A stretch of 64,000 nucleotides of DNA from NCBI GenBank assembly GCA_964494205.1, contig CAZBRD010000004.1, positions 124,001 to 188,000 on the forward strand. The letters are read 5' to 3'. The notes below the pieces were generated by a model. The model was not told the DNA's origin and searched no databases. It saw only the letters and a program-made list of their open reading frames with translations. Below are positions 25,456 through 34,066 of this stretch, piece after piece. Source of the DNA: JBBTCX01 sp964494205 (GTDB lineage Bacteria; Planctomycetota; Phycisphaerae; UBA1845). Every line of letters starts with the position of its first letter. The first letter of the stretch is position 1. The translations under genes were made by a program, and so were the position numbers.

Positions 25456-27405
25456 ATGATGAAATTCTTCCGCAAGTACAACAGACAGATCCTCGCCGCG
25501 ATTGTCGTTTTTCTCATGATCGTGTTCCTGGGGGGTGAAGCCCTGCAGGGGATGATCAGGCCGAACATGAACACGCTGGTGGGAACCAGTCGATTCGGCA
25601 ATATCCGCGCGGCCGACCAGGAATACGCCGCCCAGACCACGCGCGTGCTACAAGCCTTGGGCTATCCTTGGAACAACCCCTCACGCGGCGTGGAGCCGTA
25701 CAGCGAGCTGGAATGGATCCTTCTCACTCGAGAAGCCGAACAATTGGGAACTCTGGCGCAACCCGAAGCCGTACATGCTTGGCTCGGCTCCGCCATGAGC
25801 GAAGAAACGATTGACACCGTCGCGCGTAATTTCCGCGTGCGACCCGCGGTGATCGAAGAAGGCCTGCGGCAGATGAAGTCAATTCAACTTACCGCGGTGG
25901 CGATCAACAACGCGTCGTTCCCCAGCGCCGCGGAAGTTCGTCAAGCAGCCGCCAACGAACTCGACAAAGCCACGATCAAGGCAGTTGTTGTCCCGGGTGT
26001 GTCATTCGTCGACAGCAACCAGCAGTTCACAGACGCCGAGTTGACTGCGCATTTCGATAAATACAAAGCCACAAAAAAGGGAGACGGTCTCAATTTCGGT
26101 TATCTGATCCCGCAAACCGTCAAAGTTCAATACATCAAAGTTGACCGCAACATGGTGGGCAGCAAGCTTGGCGTCCCCAATCTCGAAGCCAAAGCAAAAG
26201 CTTACTACGACGATCACAAACAGGACGTGTTCCGTCGCCCGCCCGGGGTTGAACCCCCGCCACCTCCTGCAGGCCAGGAAGATTGCGCGGAAGACGATCC
26301 CCGCACCATCGATCGCAAGAACTTTCTTCAATGGGAAGAGCAGGAAGCACAGACCATTGCCATGAACATCGTTCGAAACCGTGCAGCCGATGAAACATTG
26401 GCGCGCATCGGGGATTGGATCATTCCACAATTGACCGACGAGTGGTCAAACCTGCCTTCGGGTAACGACGGATACCGAATCGTCAAGGAAAACGACCCGA
26501 TCACTGCTCCCAACCGCTATGAAGAACTGTTGAAGCGCGTGCCCGCAAACCTTGCGTTCCCTGAGGCTATGTCCATTGCGACCACCGATTTCTTCCGCGC
26601 CGACAAGTCAAAGGAAGTCCCGCAAATTGGTGAAGCAGTTTATCGTACGGACCGCGGCCAACTCGAATCAATTCGTACGATTCCATTCCGCAACAAGAAG
26701 TTCGTGCCGACCATTCCGACGCAACCAGGAGTCGATCCCACCAATTACCTGTCCCTGCACCAGACTTCGCGTTATCCATTGACCGACACGCAGGGAAATC
26801 TGTACATCGTTCGTGTTGTTGACGCCCGCGATGAACACGCACCCGATTCGCTTGCCGAAGTCCGCACACAGGTCACAGAAGACCTCCGTCTCGCCAAAGG
26901 TTACGAGACAGCAAAAGCGCACGCCAAGACACTGGTCGATACCGTGAAGCAGGGAAAAACTCTTCGCGAAGCGTATGACCAGATGGAAGCGCTCGCACCG
27001 GCCAAGACGACCCCCGGCGGTTTCTTTGAGCCCACACCGTTCGCCAAGGTCGCCAGCGGCCTCGGCGCCGTCGGTCGTAAGGGCACAACCACGTTCGTGC
27101 CCGGCAACGTTGGTCGCATCCCCAACGAGGCGGTCGATGCCATCTTCGCGCAGGAAAACTCAACCGACAAGATTGCTTCGCACGAGATGCCCGAGCGGGC
27201 AGCCGTGCTTGTCACGGAATTCGAGAGCGTGACACACGGGCGCGAAGACGAGTTCGAAAAGATCCGCGATCGCCTCTCACAAGGCATCGCCGATCAACGC
27301 CAACAGGCTGCCGTGCGCGACTGGTTTGACGCCGAGAAGATTCGCTTGCGAACGGGCTTTGAATTCGCCGGCGCGAAAGACAAGAAGAATTCCGACACGA
27401 AGTAA
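25456..27405 (+). CDS. PpiD/SurA-like membrane-anchored periplasmic foldase
   Basis: 649 residues. A basic N-terminus (MMKFFRKYNRQ) precedes one uncleaved membrane helix (ILAAIVVFLMIVFLGGEALQ) in PpiD style. The SurA-like N-terminal helical region follows (VVNRF-type strand replaced by NIRAADQEYAAQTTRVLQAL; LLTREAEQLG), then a long periplasmic part with helix-rich segments and YIVRVVDARDEHAPDSLAEVRTQ-like parvulin-domain edges. A complete parvulin catalytic core is hard to see, so it may be a chaperone without isomerase activity, like PpiD itself. The accD gene follows after 21 bases on the same strand. Exact family membership is inferred from architecture. Confidence 0.65.
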   Translation: MMKFFRKYNRQILAAIVVFLMIVFLGGEALQGMIRPNMNTLVGTSRFGNIRAADQEYAAQTTRVLQALGYPWNNPSRGVEPYSELEWILLTREAEQLGTLAQPEAVHAWLGSAMSEETIDTVARNFRVRPAVIEEGLRQMKSIQLTAVAINNASFPSAAEVRQAAANELDKATIKAVVVPGVSFVDSNQQFTDAELTAHFDKYKATKKGDGLNFGYLIPQTVKVQYIKVDRNMVGSKLGVPNLEAKAKAYYDDHKQDVFRRPPGVEPPPPPAGQEDCAEDDPRTIDRKNFLQWEEQEAQTIAMNIVRNRAADETLARIGDWIIPQLTDEWSNLPSGNDGYRIVKENDPITAPNRYEELLKRVPANLAFPEAMSIATTDFFRADKSKEVPQIGEAVYRTDRGQLESIRTIPFRNKKFVPTIPTQPGVDPTNYLSLHQTSRYPLTDTQGNLYIVRVVDARDEHAPDSLAEVRTQVTEDLRLAKGYETAKAHAKTLVDTVKQGKTLREAYDQMEALAPAKTTPGGFFEPTPFAKVASGLGAVGRKGTTTFVPGNVGRIPNEAVDAIFAQENSTDKIASHEMPERAAVLVTEFESVTHGREDEFEKIRDRLSQGIADQRQQAAVRDWFDAEKIRLRTGFEFAGAKDKKNSDTK

Positions 27406-27426
27406 TCCCGTGCGGCAACTGTAAAC

Positions 27427-28230
27427 ATGACCGAGAAACTCGGAATACCCGCCGGCCTGTGGACGCGCTGCGAATCGTGCGGCCACATGGTCTATGAAAA
27501 GGAAGTCGCCGAGGCTCTGCACGTTTGCCCCGAGTGCGGCCACCACCGCCGCGTTGACGCCCGCACACGAATCGAGCAACTCGTCGACCCCGGTTCATTC
27601 GAGGAGTTCGCCGAGGACCTTCACTCTACCGATCCACTCAAGTTCGAGGACCGCATCACCTACGCCGAGCGCCTGAAACGCGAGCAGGAGAAAACCGGCG
27701 AAATGGATGCTGTCGTCGTCGGTCGTGGCTTCATCCGCGGTCGCGCGGTCATCCTCGCCGTCATGAATCCCATGTTCATTATGGGATCAATGGGCGCAGT
27801 GGTGGGCGAAAAAATCACCCGTGCAGCCGAACGCGCCACAGAAGAGAACCTGCCGCTGATTGTAGTCTGCGCATCAGGTGGCGCGCGCATGCAGGAAGGA
27901 ATGGTCTCACTCGTTCAGCTTGCGAAGACTTCATCAGCGATTGGACGATTGGATGAATCAGGCGGCCTCTACATCGTCGTCTGCACCGACCCCACCACAG
28001 CCGGCGTAGCCGCAAGCTTCGCCTCGCTTGGCGACGTCATCATTTCGGAACCCAAGGCGATGGTCGGTTTCGCCGGCCCGCGCGTGATCGCGAACACCAT
28101 CAACGCAGAATTGCCCGAAGGCTTCCAAACCGCCGAGTTCATGCTCGAACACGGCTTCATCGACCGCATTGTTCCCCGCGCCGACCTCCGCCGCGAATTG
28201 GCAAGACTGATCGACTATTGCGGCAAATGA
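27427..28230 (+). CDS. accD: Acetyl-CoA carboxylase carboxyltransferase subunit beta
   Basis: 267 residues. An N-terminal C4 zinc ribbon (CESCGHMVYEKE and CPECGHHRRV) is followed by the crotonase-fold carboxyltransferase domain with DPLKFEDRITYAERL, MNPMFIMGSMGAVVGEKI, CASGGARMQEGMVSL and TDPTTAGVAASFASLGD. The C-terminus AEFMLEHGFIDRIVPR is diagnostic for AccD. With AccA it transfers the carboxyl group from carboxybiotin to acetyl-CoA, the first committed step of fatty acid synthesis. Slightly shorter than the E. coli protein at its C-terminus. accA, accB and accC are not in the window. It is the last gene of the presumed operon with the PpiD-like gene. Confidence 0.97.
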   Translation: MTEKLGIPAGLWTRCESCGHMVYEKEVAEALHVCPECGHHRRVDARTRIEQLVDPGSFEEFAEDLHSTDPLKFEDRITYAERLKREQEKTGEMDAVVVGRGFIRGRAVILAVMNPMFIMGSMGAVVGEKITRAAERATEENLPLIVVCASGGARMQEGMVSLVQLAKTSSAIGRLDESGGLYIVVCTDPTTAGVAASFASLGDVIISEPKAMVGFAGPRVIANTINAELPEGFQTAEFMLEHGFIDRIVPRADLRRELARLIDYCGK

Positions 28231-28297
28231 TCGCCCCACAAAGCTCATTTTCCACCAATCGCCGCGATTCTAGTTATGATGAATCTCTTCTTTTGGC

Positions 28298-28322
28298 GTT
28301 TAGGTTTTAGGCTTTAGGCTTT
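28298..28322. repeat. TTTAGGTTTTAGGCTTTAGG repeat (family R6), overlapping the asnB stop
   Basis: The same phrase occurs at 33322-33346. On the minus strand its CCTAAAGCCTAA supplies the last codons (Pro-Lys-Ala-stop) of the asparagine synthetase gene. Confidence 0.65.
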
Positions 28323-30262
28323 CCAACTCTCCATTTCTTCTTCCACCAGCACAGCGACAACAGCGCAAACATCACATTGGCATGATTATGCGATTGCGCG
28401 CAATGCTCACGATACATGCGCTCGACCGCCGAATAACTGAGTATTCCAAACGAGTCGATCGCATCTCGCGTCACGGTATCAAGAAACATCTCCCGCAACG
28501 GCCCGCGCACCAATTCGCTGAACGGCACTTCGAACCCCATCTTGGGACGGTCAAGAATCTCATCCGGCAAGTGCCCGCGATACGTATCAACGATGATCCG
28601 CTTGCACAGCCCTCGCCGCACTTTGTACTTGGACGGCAGCGACATGGCATATTCAACCACGTTCACATCCAGCATCGGCACGCGCACCTCCAGCGAGTGC
28701 ATCATGCTGGCTGTGTCCACCTTTTGCAGCATGTCCGAAGGCAACGCGACGAGAAAATCAAACGCAAGAATCTGGTTCAGAGCATCGAGTTCTCCCTCGC
28801 CGCGTTGGGATGATGGGCTCGTCCCATTCGAAACCGCGCGAAGCGTTTCTAACGTTTCAGCATCCATCCGCCTCGACAATCCCGGTTCCCGCAGCAGATC
28901 CTCGGACTCAGGCGACAGAATTCGCGATACCAGCACGTGATACGCAGCCGGGTCCGGCTCATCCAAGCTAAACACTTTCTGCAAATGCCGCGCACGTTTC
29001 CCGAGCACGCGACTCATCGCCGCCCCGACCGGACCACCGCCGCCCCGCGCAAGCGCACGCTGCAAACCGCCAGGCAATTTCTTGAAAATGTCAATCGCAA
29101 ATGGAGCAGCGTATTTGCGATAGCCGCCGAAAAGCTCATCGCCGCCATCACCCGAAAGCGACACCGTCAATTCCTGTCGCGCGAACTGCGAAACCAGCGA
29201 TGTGGGAACAATCGAGCTGTCCGCCTGCGGTTCGCCGAGGTGATCGAGCACACGCGGGATCGTCTCCAGCACATCGTCCTGCGTCAGGCGAATTTCGTGA
29301 TGATCCGCCCCATACGTCTTAGCTACCAACCGCGCATATTTCGTTTCGTCATACGAGCCATGACCTTCAAACCCAATCGAAAACGTCTTGACCGGTCGCC
29401 CACTCGCTTCAGCCAGGTGCTTCACCACGATCGACGAATCAATCCCGCCGGATAGAAAAGCCCCCAGCGGTACATCCGCGACGCGACGCCGCACCACGGC
29501 ATCATTGATCAACTTGCGGAGATGCGTGCGAATTTCAGCATAGTCGCCGTGGCCTTCGCCATTCTTCTCAGTCACATTCGGGTGAAGTTGATAATAACGA
29601 GTCGGCTGCCCAACGCCCTTCGCGCTGAACGGTAAATAATGACCCGGCGGCAGTCGGTGAGCTTGCTTCAAAATCGTATGTGGCGGCGCGATGTATACAT
29701 ATTGCACCAGCTGCGCGACGGCCCGCTGGTTGATCTCGTCGCCACACTCGCCCAGCGCCATCAACCCGCCCATCTCGCTGCAAAACGTCATCGCTCCCGC
29801 TCGCGCCGTGTAGAACAACGGCTTGATGCCGAATCGATCGCGCACCACAAAGCCCTCGCGTTTTTCGTTGTCGTAAAACGCAGACGCCCACATGCCGTTG
29901 AATCGCGTCAGCGCCTCGACGCCCCAGCGCGCGCACGCAGCCGCAACGACCTCCGTATCACCGTCTGTTCTGAAGGTATCTCCGGCTGCAATCAGCTCTC
30001 GCCGCACTTCGCGATAGTTATAAGCAGCACCGTTGAATAGAATGATGTATCGACCATCAGCGTAATGAAATGGCTGATGACACGCAGGCGAGGGATCGAT
30101 CACCGCCAGTCGAACCGCCCCCAACCCGACCGAGCGCGAAGCATCAAACCACGTACCGGTATGGTCCGGCCCGCGATGACGAATGACCGCGCACGAGCGC
30201 TTCAACCGCTCAGCATCAACCGGCTGGCCATCAAACCGAACGATCCCACCAATTCCGCACAT
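28307..30262 (-). CDS. asnB: Glutamine-hydrolysing asparagine synthetase
   Basis: 651 residues. Cys2 (MCGIGGIVRF) is the amidotransferase nucleophile and RHRGPD, NGAAYNYREVR and DGDTEVV complete the N-terminal glutaminase domain. The synthetase domain has the pyrophosphate loop LSGGIDSSIV, SIGFEGHGSYDETKYARLVA and LSGDGGDELFGGYRKY. Ammonia from glutamine passes to the beta-aspartyl-AMP intermediate. Length and a WKKKW-type C-terminus match the AsnB-like branch often found in surface polysaccharide loci, so it may modify a sugar or peptide instead of free aspartate. The gene is convergent with accD, and its final residues are encoded by a dispersed repeat. Confidence 0.93.
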   Translation of the reverse strand: MCGIGGIVRFDGQPVDAERLKRSCAVIRHRGPDHTGTWFDASRSVGLGAVRLAVIDPSPACHQPFHYADGRYIILFNGAAYNYREVRRELIAAGDTFRTDGDTEVVAAACARWGVEALTRFNGMWASAFYDNEKREGFVVRDRFGIKPLFYTARAGAMTFCSEMGGLMALGECGDEINQRAVAQLVQYVYIAPPHTILKQAHRLPPGHYLPFSAKGVGQPTRYYQLHPNVTEKNGEGHGDYAEIRTHLRKLINDAVVRRRVADVPLGAFLSGGIDSSIVVKHLAEASGRPVKTFSIGFEGHGSYDETKYARLVAKTYGADHHEIRLTQDDVLETIPRVLDHLGEPQADSSIVPTSLVSQFARQELTVSLSGDGGDELFGGYRKYAAPFAIDIFKKLPGGLQRALARGGGGPVGAAMSRVLGKRARHLQKVFSLDEPDPAAYHVLVSRILSPESEDLLREPGLSRRMDAETLETLRAVSNGTSPSSQRGEGELDALNQILAFDFLVALPSDMLQKVDTASMMHSLEVRVPMLDVNVVEYAMSLPSKYKVRRGLCKRIIVDTYRGHLPDEILDRPKMGFEVPFSELVRGPLREMFLDTVTRDAIDSFGILSYSAVERMYREHCAQSHNHANVMFALLSLCWWKKKWRVGKPKA

Positions 30263-30349
30263 AGATTACTACGCAAATCGGACAGGAATCGTTCGCTGCG
30301 GGCTATTGCAGAATGTGTTTTTCGTATTCACCCTGTGTTTGAAGCTCGG

Positions 30350-30389
30350 TTCCCTCTCCCTCTTAGGGAGAGGGCAGGGTGAGGGTCTC
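30350..30389. repeat. Dispersed repeat R1, copy 4
   Basis: TCCCTCTCCCTCTTAGGGAG then AGGGCAGGGTGAGGGTCTC; almost identical to the 8491 copy. It lies between the TPR lipoprotein gene and asnB. Confidence 0.8.
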
Positions 30390-30481
30390 AATGTTCGTCA
30401 ACGTATCGAATTAGACAACGCCATGACTCGCGATTTGATCTGGCACCGAATCAAAATTGCTTTTTCGCTTCACCGATCGAC

Positions 30482-31291
30482 TCACGGACTCCCATACGTC
30501 TGCCCCGCCGCCGGTCGATCCACCATCCGCGACGACTGCCCAAGCTGGGTCAACTTATCCACGACCCACTGATCTTTCGGGTTCAACCGATACGCACTTT
30601 CGAGATACTCGATCGCGGCTTCCTTGTTATCAACTCGCAAGAGAAAATCCGCCATGGTCGCATACGCCACCGCGTTCTTCGGCTCCATCGCCACCGCCTG
30701 GCGATACCGCAACATCGCACCTTCCAAATCGCGCCGCTTCTCCATCTCGCGACCGAGCCAGATATACTGCCGCGCCGACGGCCCCACAAACTCCGCCGCC
30801 CACTCCGCGTTCTTCAGCGCCGCGTCGTACTGCCCCTTCAACTCCAGCGCGATGCTCTTGCCCTCGATCGACGCCTGATGCCCCGGGTTCGTATCCACCG
30901 CCCATGTGTAATACGCGGTCGCCGCATCAAGCTCGCGCATCGCAGCCGCATAGTTCCGCTCACTAAACTTCTGCTTCGAAACCATCACGCTGCACGCGCC
31001 GAGATCGTGCAGATTGTCCGCATCCTTCCGCGGCCGCCGATGTTCGCACTGGTCAAAAAAGTTCCGCCCGGCACCATACGAACCGTTCAGCACAGCCTGC
31101 TGCCCTTCCATGCGAAGCTGCTGATAACTCGCCTTACCGCTACATCCACCGACGAGCACCGCCATGAACAAAAGCAGCCCGCCTATCCGGCCACCTTTGC
31201 GCCATTCGCTCTTCGATATTCTGCAATTCATACCGGGCCCCTTGCGCAAGCACGGAGCGTCCTCAAACACGCTTTCCTGTTTCGTCGACAT
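30482..31291 (-). CDS. TPR-repeat lipoprotein
   Basis: 269 residues from the ATG at 31291, which has GGAGG eight bases upstream; the open frame runs to 31375 but would collide with the divergent gene. An N-terminal extension of about 35 residues precedes the signal helix (GLLLFMAVLVGGCSG) with a good lipobox. Several tetratricopeptide units follow; the clearest are LDAATAYYTWAVDTNPGHQA, ALKNAEWAAEFVGPSARQ, AMLRYRQAVAMEPKNAVAYA and AIEYLESAYRLNPKDQWV. Predicted to sit on the periplasmic side of a membrane and scaffold protein complexes, with PilF/PilW-like arrangement as one option. Partner unknown. Confidence 0.75.
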   Translation of the reverse strand: MSTKQESVFEDAPCLRKGPGMNCRISKSEWRKGGRIGGLLLFMAVLVGGCSGKASYQQLRMEGQQAVLNGSYGAGRNFFDQCEHRRPRKDADNLHDLGACSVMVSKQKFSERNYAAAMRELDAATAYYTWAVDTNPGHQASIEGKSIALELKGQYDAALKNAEWAAEFVGPSARQYIWLGREMEKRRDLEGAMLRYRQAVAMEPKNAVAYATMADFLLRVDNKEAAIEYLESAYRLNPKDQWVVDKLTQLGQSSRMVDRPAAGQTYGSP

Positions 31292-31374
31292 GTCCCTCAC
31301 CTCCATGCAGTTCGCCTCATCGCGAATCATCCACCGCGATGGTATCATTTCACCCTGTATTCTTCGGAAAAACA

Positions 31375-31761
31375 ATGCCTTCTCGATTCGTCATTCTACA
31401 CCACACCACGCCCGACGGCGAGCATTGGGACCTCATGCTCGAACACGGCGACGTCCTGCTCACCTGGCAACTCCTCAAAGAACCCACAGGCCCCGAATCC
31501 CTGCCCATTCCAGCCAAACGAATCGGCGACCACCGAAAACTGTATCTGGATTACGAAGGACCATTGAGCGGAGGCAGGGGCGAAGTAAGACGAATCGACA
31601 CCGGAACCGTAGAATTCACATGCCTCAATGACTCGCGCGTTCAATTCCAACTTCGAGGTTCAAACCTCGCCGGTGATTTTCAATTAGTGTTCTTGAGGAA
31701 TGAATTGGTACTCGCCCACTCAGCTAACAACTCTTGTTCCTTTAGCGACCGCGCCAAATAG
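31375..31761 (+). CDS. Stand-alone LigD-type 3-prime-phosphoesterase domain protein
   Basis: 128 residues from the ATG at 31375 (frame open from 31339). The N-terminus FVILHHTTPDGEHWDLMLE aligns by eye with the KHDARRLHYDLRLE block of the LigD phosphoesterase (PE) domain, and LTWQLLKEP, a conserved His in IGDHRKLYLDYEG and GEVRRIDTGTVEF match its later strands. The metal-site His and Asp of HWDL are kept, but the Arg of the canonical DLRLE is Met here. In LigD this domain trims 3-prime ribonucleotide or phosphate ends during end joining. Here it is a separate small protein; no ku or ligase gene is nearby. The 3-prime end overlaps the convergent gene by about 80 bases. Confidence 0.72.
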   Translation: MPSRFVILHHTTPDGEHWDLMLEHGDVLLTWQLLKEPTGPESLPIPAKRIGDHRKLYLDYEGPLSGGRGEVRRIDTGTVEFTCLNDSRVQFQLRGSNLAGDFQLVFLRNELVLAHSANNSCSFSDRAK

Positions 31762-32267
31762 CCAAGGGAAACCCCCAGCGCGAGAATCCCCAAAGGTAAC
31801 GCAAGGACCGTTACAAACTCGAGAGTTTTGTACGGCTCATGCGGATAGCCGCGACTAATATCGATGCCGCCGGTTATGCTCATAAAAAACGGCAACGGCA
31901 CAAGCAACACAACCGCTGCCGTACGACAAAACCTGAAGAAAGGACGCGAAACGACGCTTCCGATCGACAAGCCAAGAACATACGGCAGCAACAAGAAAAC
32001 TTCGCAGCAGATAAGTTGTGGTTCAATCGCCAGGAGAATCCCTCCGGCGACAAGAGGTATCGCAATCACTGCCCTTTGAACGAGTCGTTTCTGTTTTTGG
32101 ATCCTTCGCCTTGCGATTGATTGGAACGTAGTAGGATTTGTCGGATCAAACGGCCGACCGCATTCGGGACATTGATGATTGGGCAACCGAACAAGCGAGT
32201 AGCCACACCGAATGCACTGCGGCATTTGGAGTTCGCCATTGATCACATGACCATTCGCGGCCACCAT
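31680..32267 (-). CDS. Zinc-ribbon membrane protein
   Basis: 195 residues; a start at 32225 (MPQCIRCGYSL) is a plausible alternative because the zinc ribbon normally begins there. CIRCGYSLVRLPNHQCPECGRPFDP forms a C4 rubredoxin-like ribbon of a type common in planctomycetes. A basic linker (ARRRIQKQKRLVQR) leads to four hydrophobic helices: AVIAIPLVAGGILLAI, FLLLPYVLGLSIGSVV, TAAVVLLVPLPFFMSI and FVTVLALPLGILALGVSLGY. No catalytic motif. It overlaps the convergent LigD-type gene at the 3-prime end. Function unknown. Confidence 0.65.
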   Translation of the reverse strand: MVAANGHVINGELQMPQCIRCGYSLVRLPNHQCPECGRPFDPTNPTTFQSIARRRIQKQKRLVQRAVIAIPLVAGGILLAIEPQLICCEVFLLLPYVLGLSIGSVVSRPFFRFCRTAAVVLLVPLPFFMSITGGIDISRGYPHEPYKTLEFVTVLALPLGILALGVSLGYLARSLKEQELLAEWASTNSFLKNTN

Positions 32268-32284
32268 CTATGTGGTGATTCCTA

Positions 32285-32797
32285 TTAATTCTCCATTGGC
32301 GACGCGTTTTGAATCACTTCCTGCAACCAAGGTGCCCGACCCTCTTCGAAACGCTTTTTCAACATTGGCATGACGTCCGAAGTTTCCGCCTTCCACTCAA
32401 GATGAGAGGCAATATCGAGACGCTGTGCAGGAGATGCGTCCTCGTAATATGAAATCAAACCAAGGAGATTGGACTCACGAACCTCTGTAAAGGCACTTGA
32501 GTACACAGTCTCGGCAGCCGGTATAGTTGGAGCTCCGACCCAGCGTTTCGAAGCTCCTGGCCTAGTCATCGTCCAGACATTTGTTGTACCAGGTTCATAT
32601 GATTCACTGACGACGAAATACGAGATGTTCTTCGCAGGCAAGTGTTTGAGTGTCAGGCTGGCCGATTGATTTTCCCAGACAACGTATTGGAACGCACCGT
32701 CAATGAGCCACATCATCCACGAAACGCCAATGAACGCCGCGAGGAGCACGCTGCCTATCGCTATCAGAATCTTTTTTCGAATTGACATGCCCGCCAT
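32285..32797 (-). CDS. Hypothetical single-pass membrane protein
   Basis: 170 residues; the ATG at 32797 has GGAG seven bases upstream, which favours it over the ATG at 32788. One N-terminal membrane segment (ILIAIGSVLLAAFIGVSWMMW) follows a basic start (SIRKK). The rest is a soluble domain with mixed strands and helices (LTLKHLPAKNISYFVVSESY, LLGLISYYEDASPAQRLDIA) and no motif I recognise. It lies 17 bases upstream of the zinc-ribbon membrane gene on the same strand, so the two are probably co-transcribed. Confidence 0.55.
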   Translation of the reverse strand: MAGMSIRKKILIAIGSVLLAAFIGVSWMMWLIDGAFQYVVWENQSASLTLKHLPAKNISYFVVSESYEPGTTNVWTMTRPGASKRWVGAPTIPAAETVYSSAFTEVRESNLLGLISYYEDASPAQRLDIASHLEWKAETSDVMPMLKKRFEEGRAPWLQEVIQNASPMEN

Positions 32798-32858
32798 TTT
32801 CAGGCTCCAGTGTCTTGCAACCTGACCAGCACATTATTGGCGGCTGTTATAGCTACTT

Positions 32859-33236
32859 CTACTCTTTGCTCTTCCCCTTCTTCTTCGGTTCCGACTTCTT
32901 CTCCACCTTAGGCTCAGCCGTCTTCGTGCCCCTCTCCGCGCTGTCTGATGACTTGCTCTCTGCCTTCGATTCGGACTTGGAATCGCTCTTCGTTTCCGTT
33001 TTCGGCTTATCCGCCTCAGCCGCCTTCTTATAGCTGTCGCTGCGGTAGTCCGTCTGGTAGAACCCCGACCCCTTGAAGATCACGCCGCCACCCGTGCCGA
33101 TCCGCCGCAACACCGGCGCATCGCACTTACACGCCTTCAGCTCCGGCTTGACGCGTTTCTTCGCTGGCTCGGTGATCGACTGAAACATCTCGAACACCTT
33201 CCCGCACTTCGTACATTCGTATTCGTAAGTCGGCAT
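32859..33236 (-). CDS. FmdB-family zinc-ribbon protein
   Basis: 125 residues. MPTYEYECTKCGKVFEMFQS and CKCDAPVLRRIGTGGGVIFKGSGFY are the complete FmdB signature: a four-Cys ribbon followed by the FxGxGFY strand. From about 75 the tail is an almost pure K/S/E/D low-complexity region (KSDSKSESKAESKSSDS), long for this family and probably disordered. FmdB proteins are named as putative regulators, with roles in few organisms known. It is the last gene in the minus-strand chaperone block, 166 bases after grpE, which may be coincidence. Confidence 0.85.
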   Translation of the reverse strand: MPTYEYECTKCGKVFEMFQSITEPAKKRVKPELKACKCDAPVLRRIGTGGGVIFKGSGFYQTDYRSDSYKKAAEADKPKTETKSDSKSESKAESKSSDSAERGTKTAEPKVEKKSEPKKKGKSKE

Positions 33237-33258
33237 AGCGATTCAATCTATCATCAAT

Positions 33259-33280
33259 AGGCGGGTAGAACCCGCCCTAC
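33259..33280. repeat. GCGGGTAGAACCCGCCCTA inverted repeat (family R3), copy 1
   Basis: GGCGGGT and ACCCGCC arms with a short loop. Other copies are at 61024-61044 and 62881-62901, where the last one is inside a coding region. Confidence 0.7.
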
Positions 33281-33321
33281 ACCCACGGCAATCGATACTC
33301 AGAAATCGACAATCCAATCCA

Positions 33322-33404
33322 TTTAGGTTTTAGGCTTTAGGTTTTCCTACCGACGTTTCAACGTCTTTGTTTGGACGTTTTGACGTTTCGACTTTTGGAC
33401 GTTT
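33322..33404. repeat. R6 phrase followed by R7 TTTGGACGTTT-type direct repeats
   Basis: TTTAGGTTTTAGGCTTTAGG (compare 28298) then variants of GTTTGGACGTTT, GACGTTTCGAC and TTTTGGACGTTT (compare 13031). The block touches the grpE stop codon. Confidence 0.6.
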
Positions 33405-33924
33405 ATTCGCCCTTCGCCACGATCACCTTCGCAGGCCGCAGCACCCGATCGCGCAACTGATAGCCCCGCCCCACTTCCTCAATCACGGTACCGTCGGCAA
33501 CATCCTTCGTCGGCTGCATCATCAACGCCTCATGTACGTGCGGATCAAACTTCTTCCCCTTCGCGTCGATCGTCTCCAACCCGTGCCCGCCGAGCGACTT
33601 CATCAGGTCCTCGTGAACCAGCCGCACGCCCTCGAACACTGACTTGAGATTATCGCTCGACTTGGCTGATTCGATCGCCCGCTGCAACCCCTCCACCACC
33701 GGCAGCAACGACTTCATCAGATCGGCATTCGCATACAAAATCGCCTCAGCCCGCTCCGACATGTTCCGCCGTTGCAAATTCTGGTAATCCGCCTTCGCCC
33801 GCAGCAGGCTATCCTCGAGCGTCGCGATTCGCTGCTTCAGTGCTTCTGATGCTTCTCCCATGTCGGCATTGGAAGCAGTTTCCGGCGTTTCACCTACCAC
33901 CACTGTGTCATCATCCGCCATCAT
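33403..33924 (-). CDS. grpE: GrpE nucleotide exchange factor
   Basis: 173 residues. An acidic N-terminus is followed by the long dimerisation helix (EALKQRIATLEDSLLRAKADYQNLQRR), the central helices (LMKSLLPVVEGLQRAIESAK, FEGVRLVHEDLMKSLGGHGL) and the beta wing (GKKFDPHVHEALMMQPTKDV, GTVIEEVGRGYQLRDRVLRPAKVIVAKGE). This is a full-length GrpE. It releases ADP from DnaK so that the chaperone cycle can restart. It follows dnaJ on the same strand; dnaK itself is not in the window. The first two codons are both ATG and either may be used; a GAGG lies upstream. Confidence 0.95.
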   Translation of the reverse strand: MMADDDTVVVGETPETASNADMGEASEALKQRIATLEDSLLRAKADYQNLQRRNMSERAEAILYANADLMKSLLPVVEGLQRAIESAKSSDNLKSVFEGVRLVHEDLMKSLGGHGLETIDAKGKKFDPHVHEALMMQPTKDVADGTVIEEVGRGYQLRDRVLRPAKVIVAKGE

Positions 33925-33976
33925 GATGCCCTACCTCGCTCCTCCTGATATTGCGCTTGCGAATCCGCATCCCCGC

Positions 33977-34052
33977 AATTTGTAATTCGTAATTAGTAAT
34001 TTGTAACTTGCTATTCGGTAACTCGTAACTAGTAACTAGTAACTCGCAACTT
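33977..34052. repeat. TAATTCGTAATTAGTAATTTG-type tandem array (family R4), array 1
   Basis: Repeats of a 7-8 base word, TAATTCG/TAATTAG/TAATTTG drifting to TAACTCG/TAACTAG. Related arrays are at 35305-35395 and 37588-37628, all between chaperone genes. Confidence 0.75.
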
Positions 34053-34066
34053 AGCACTGCATTCTG

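Noticed and set aside
31655..31675. tRNA T-arm-like GAGGTTCAAACCTCG
   Set aside because: It lies inside the LigD-type coding frame, with no acceptor or anticodon stem around it.
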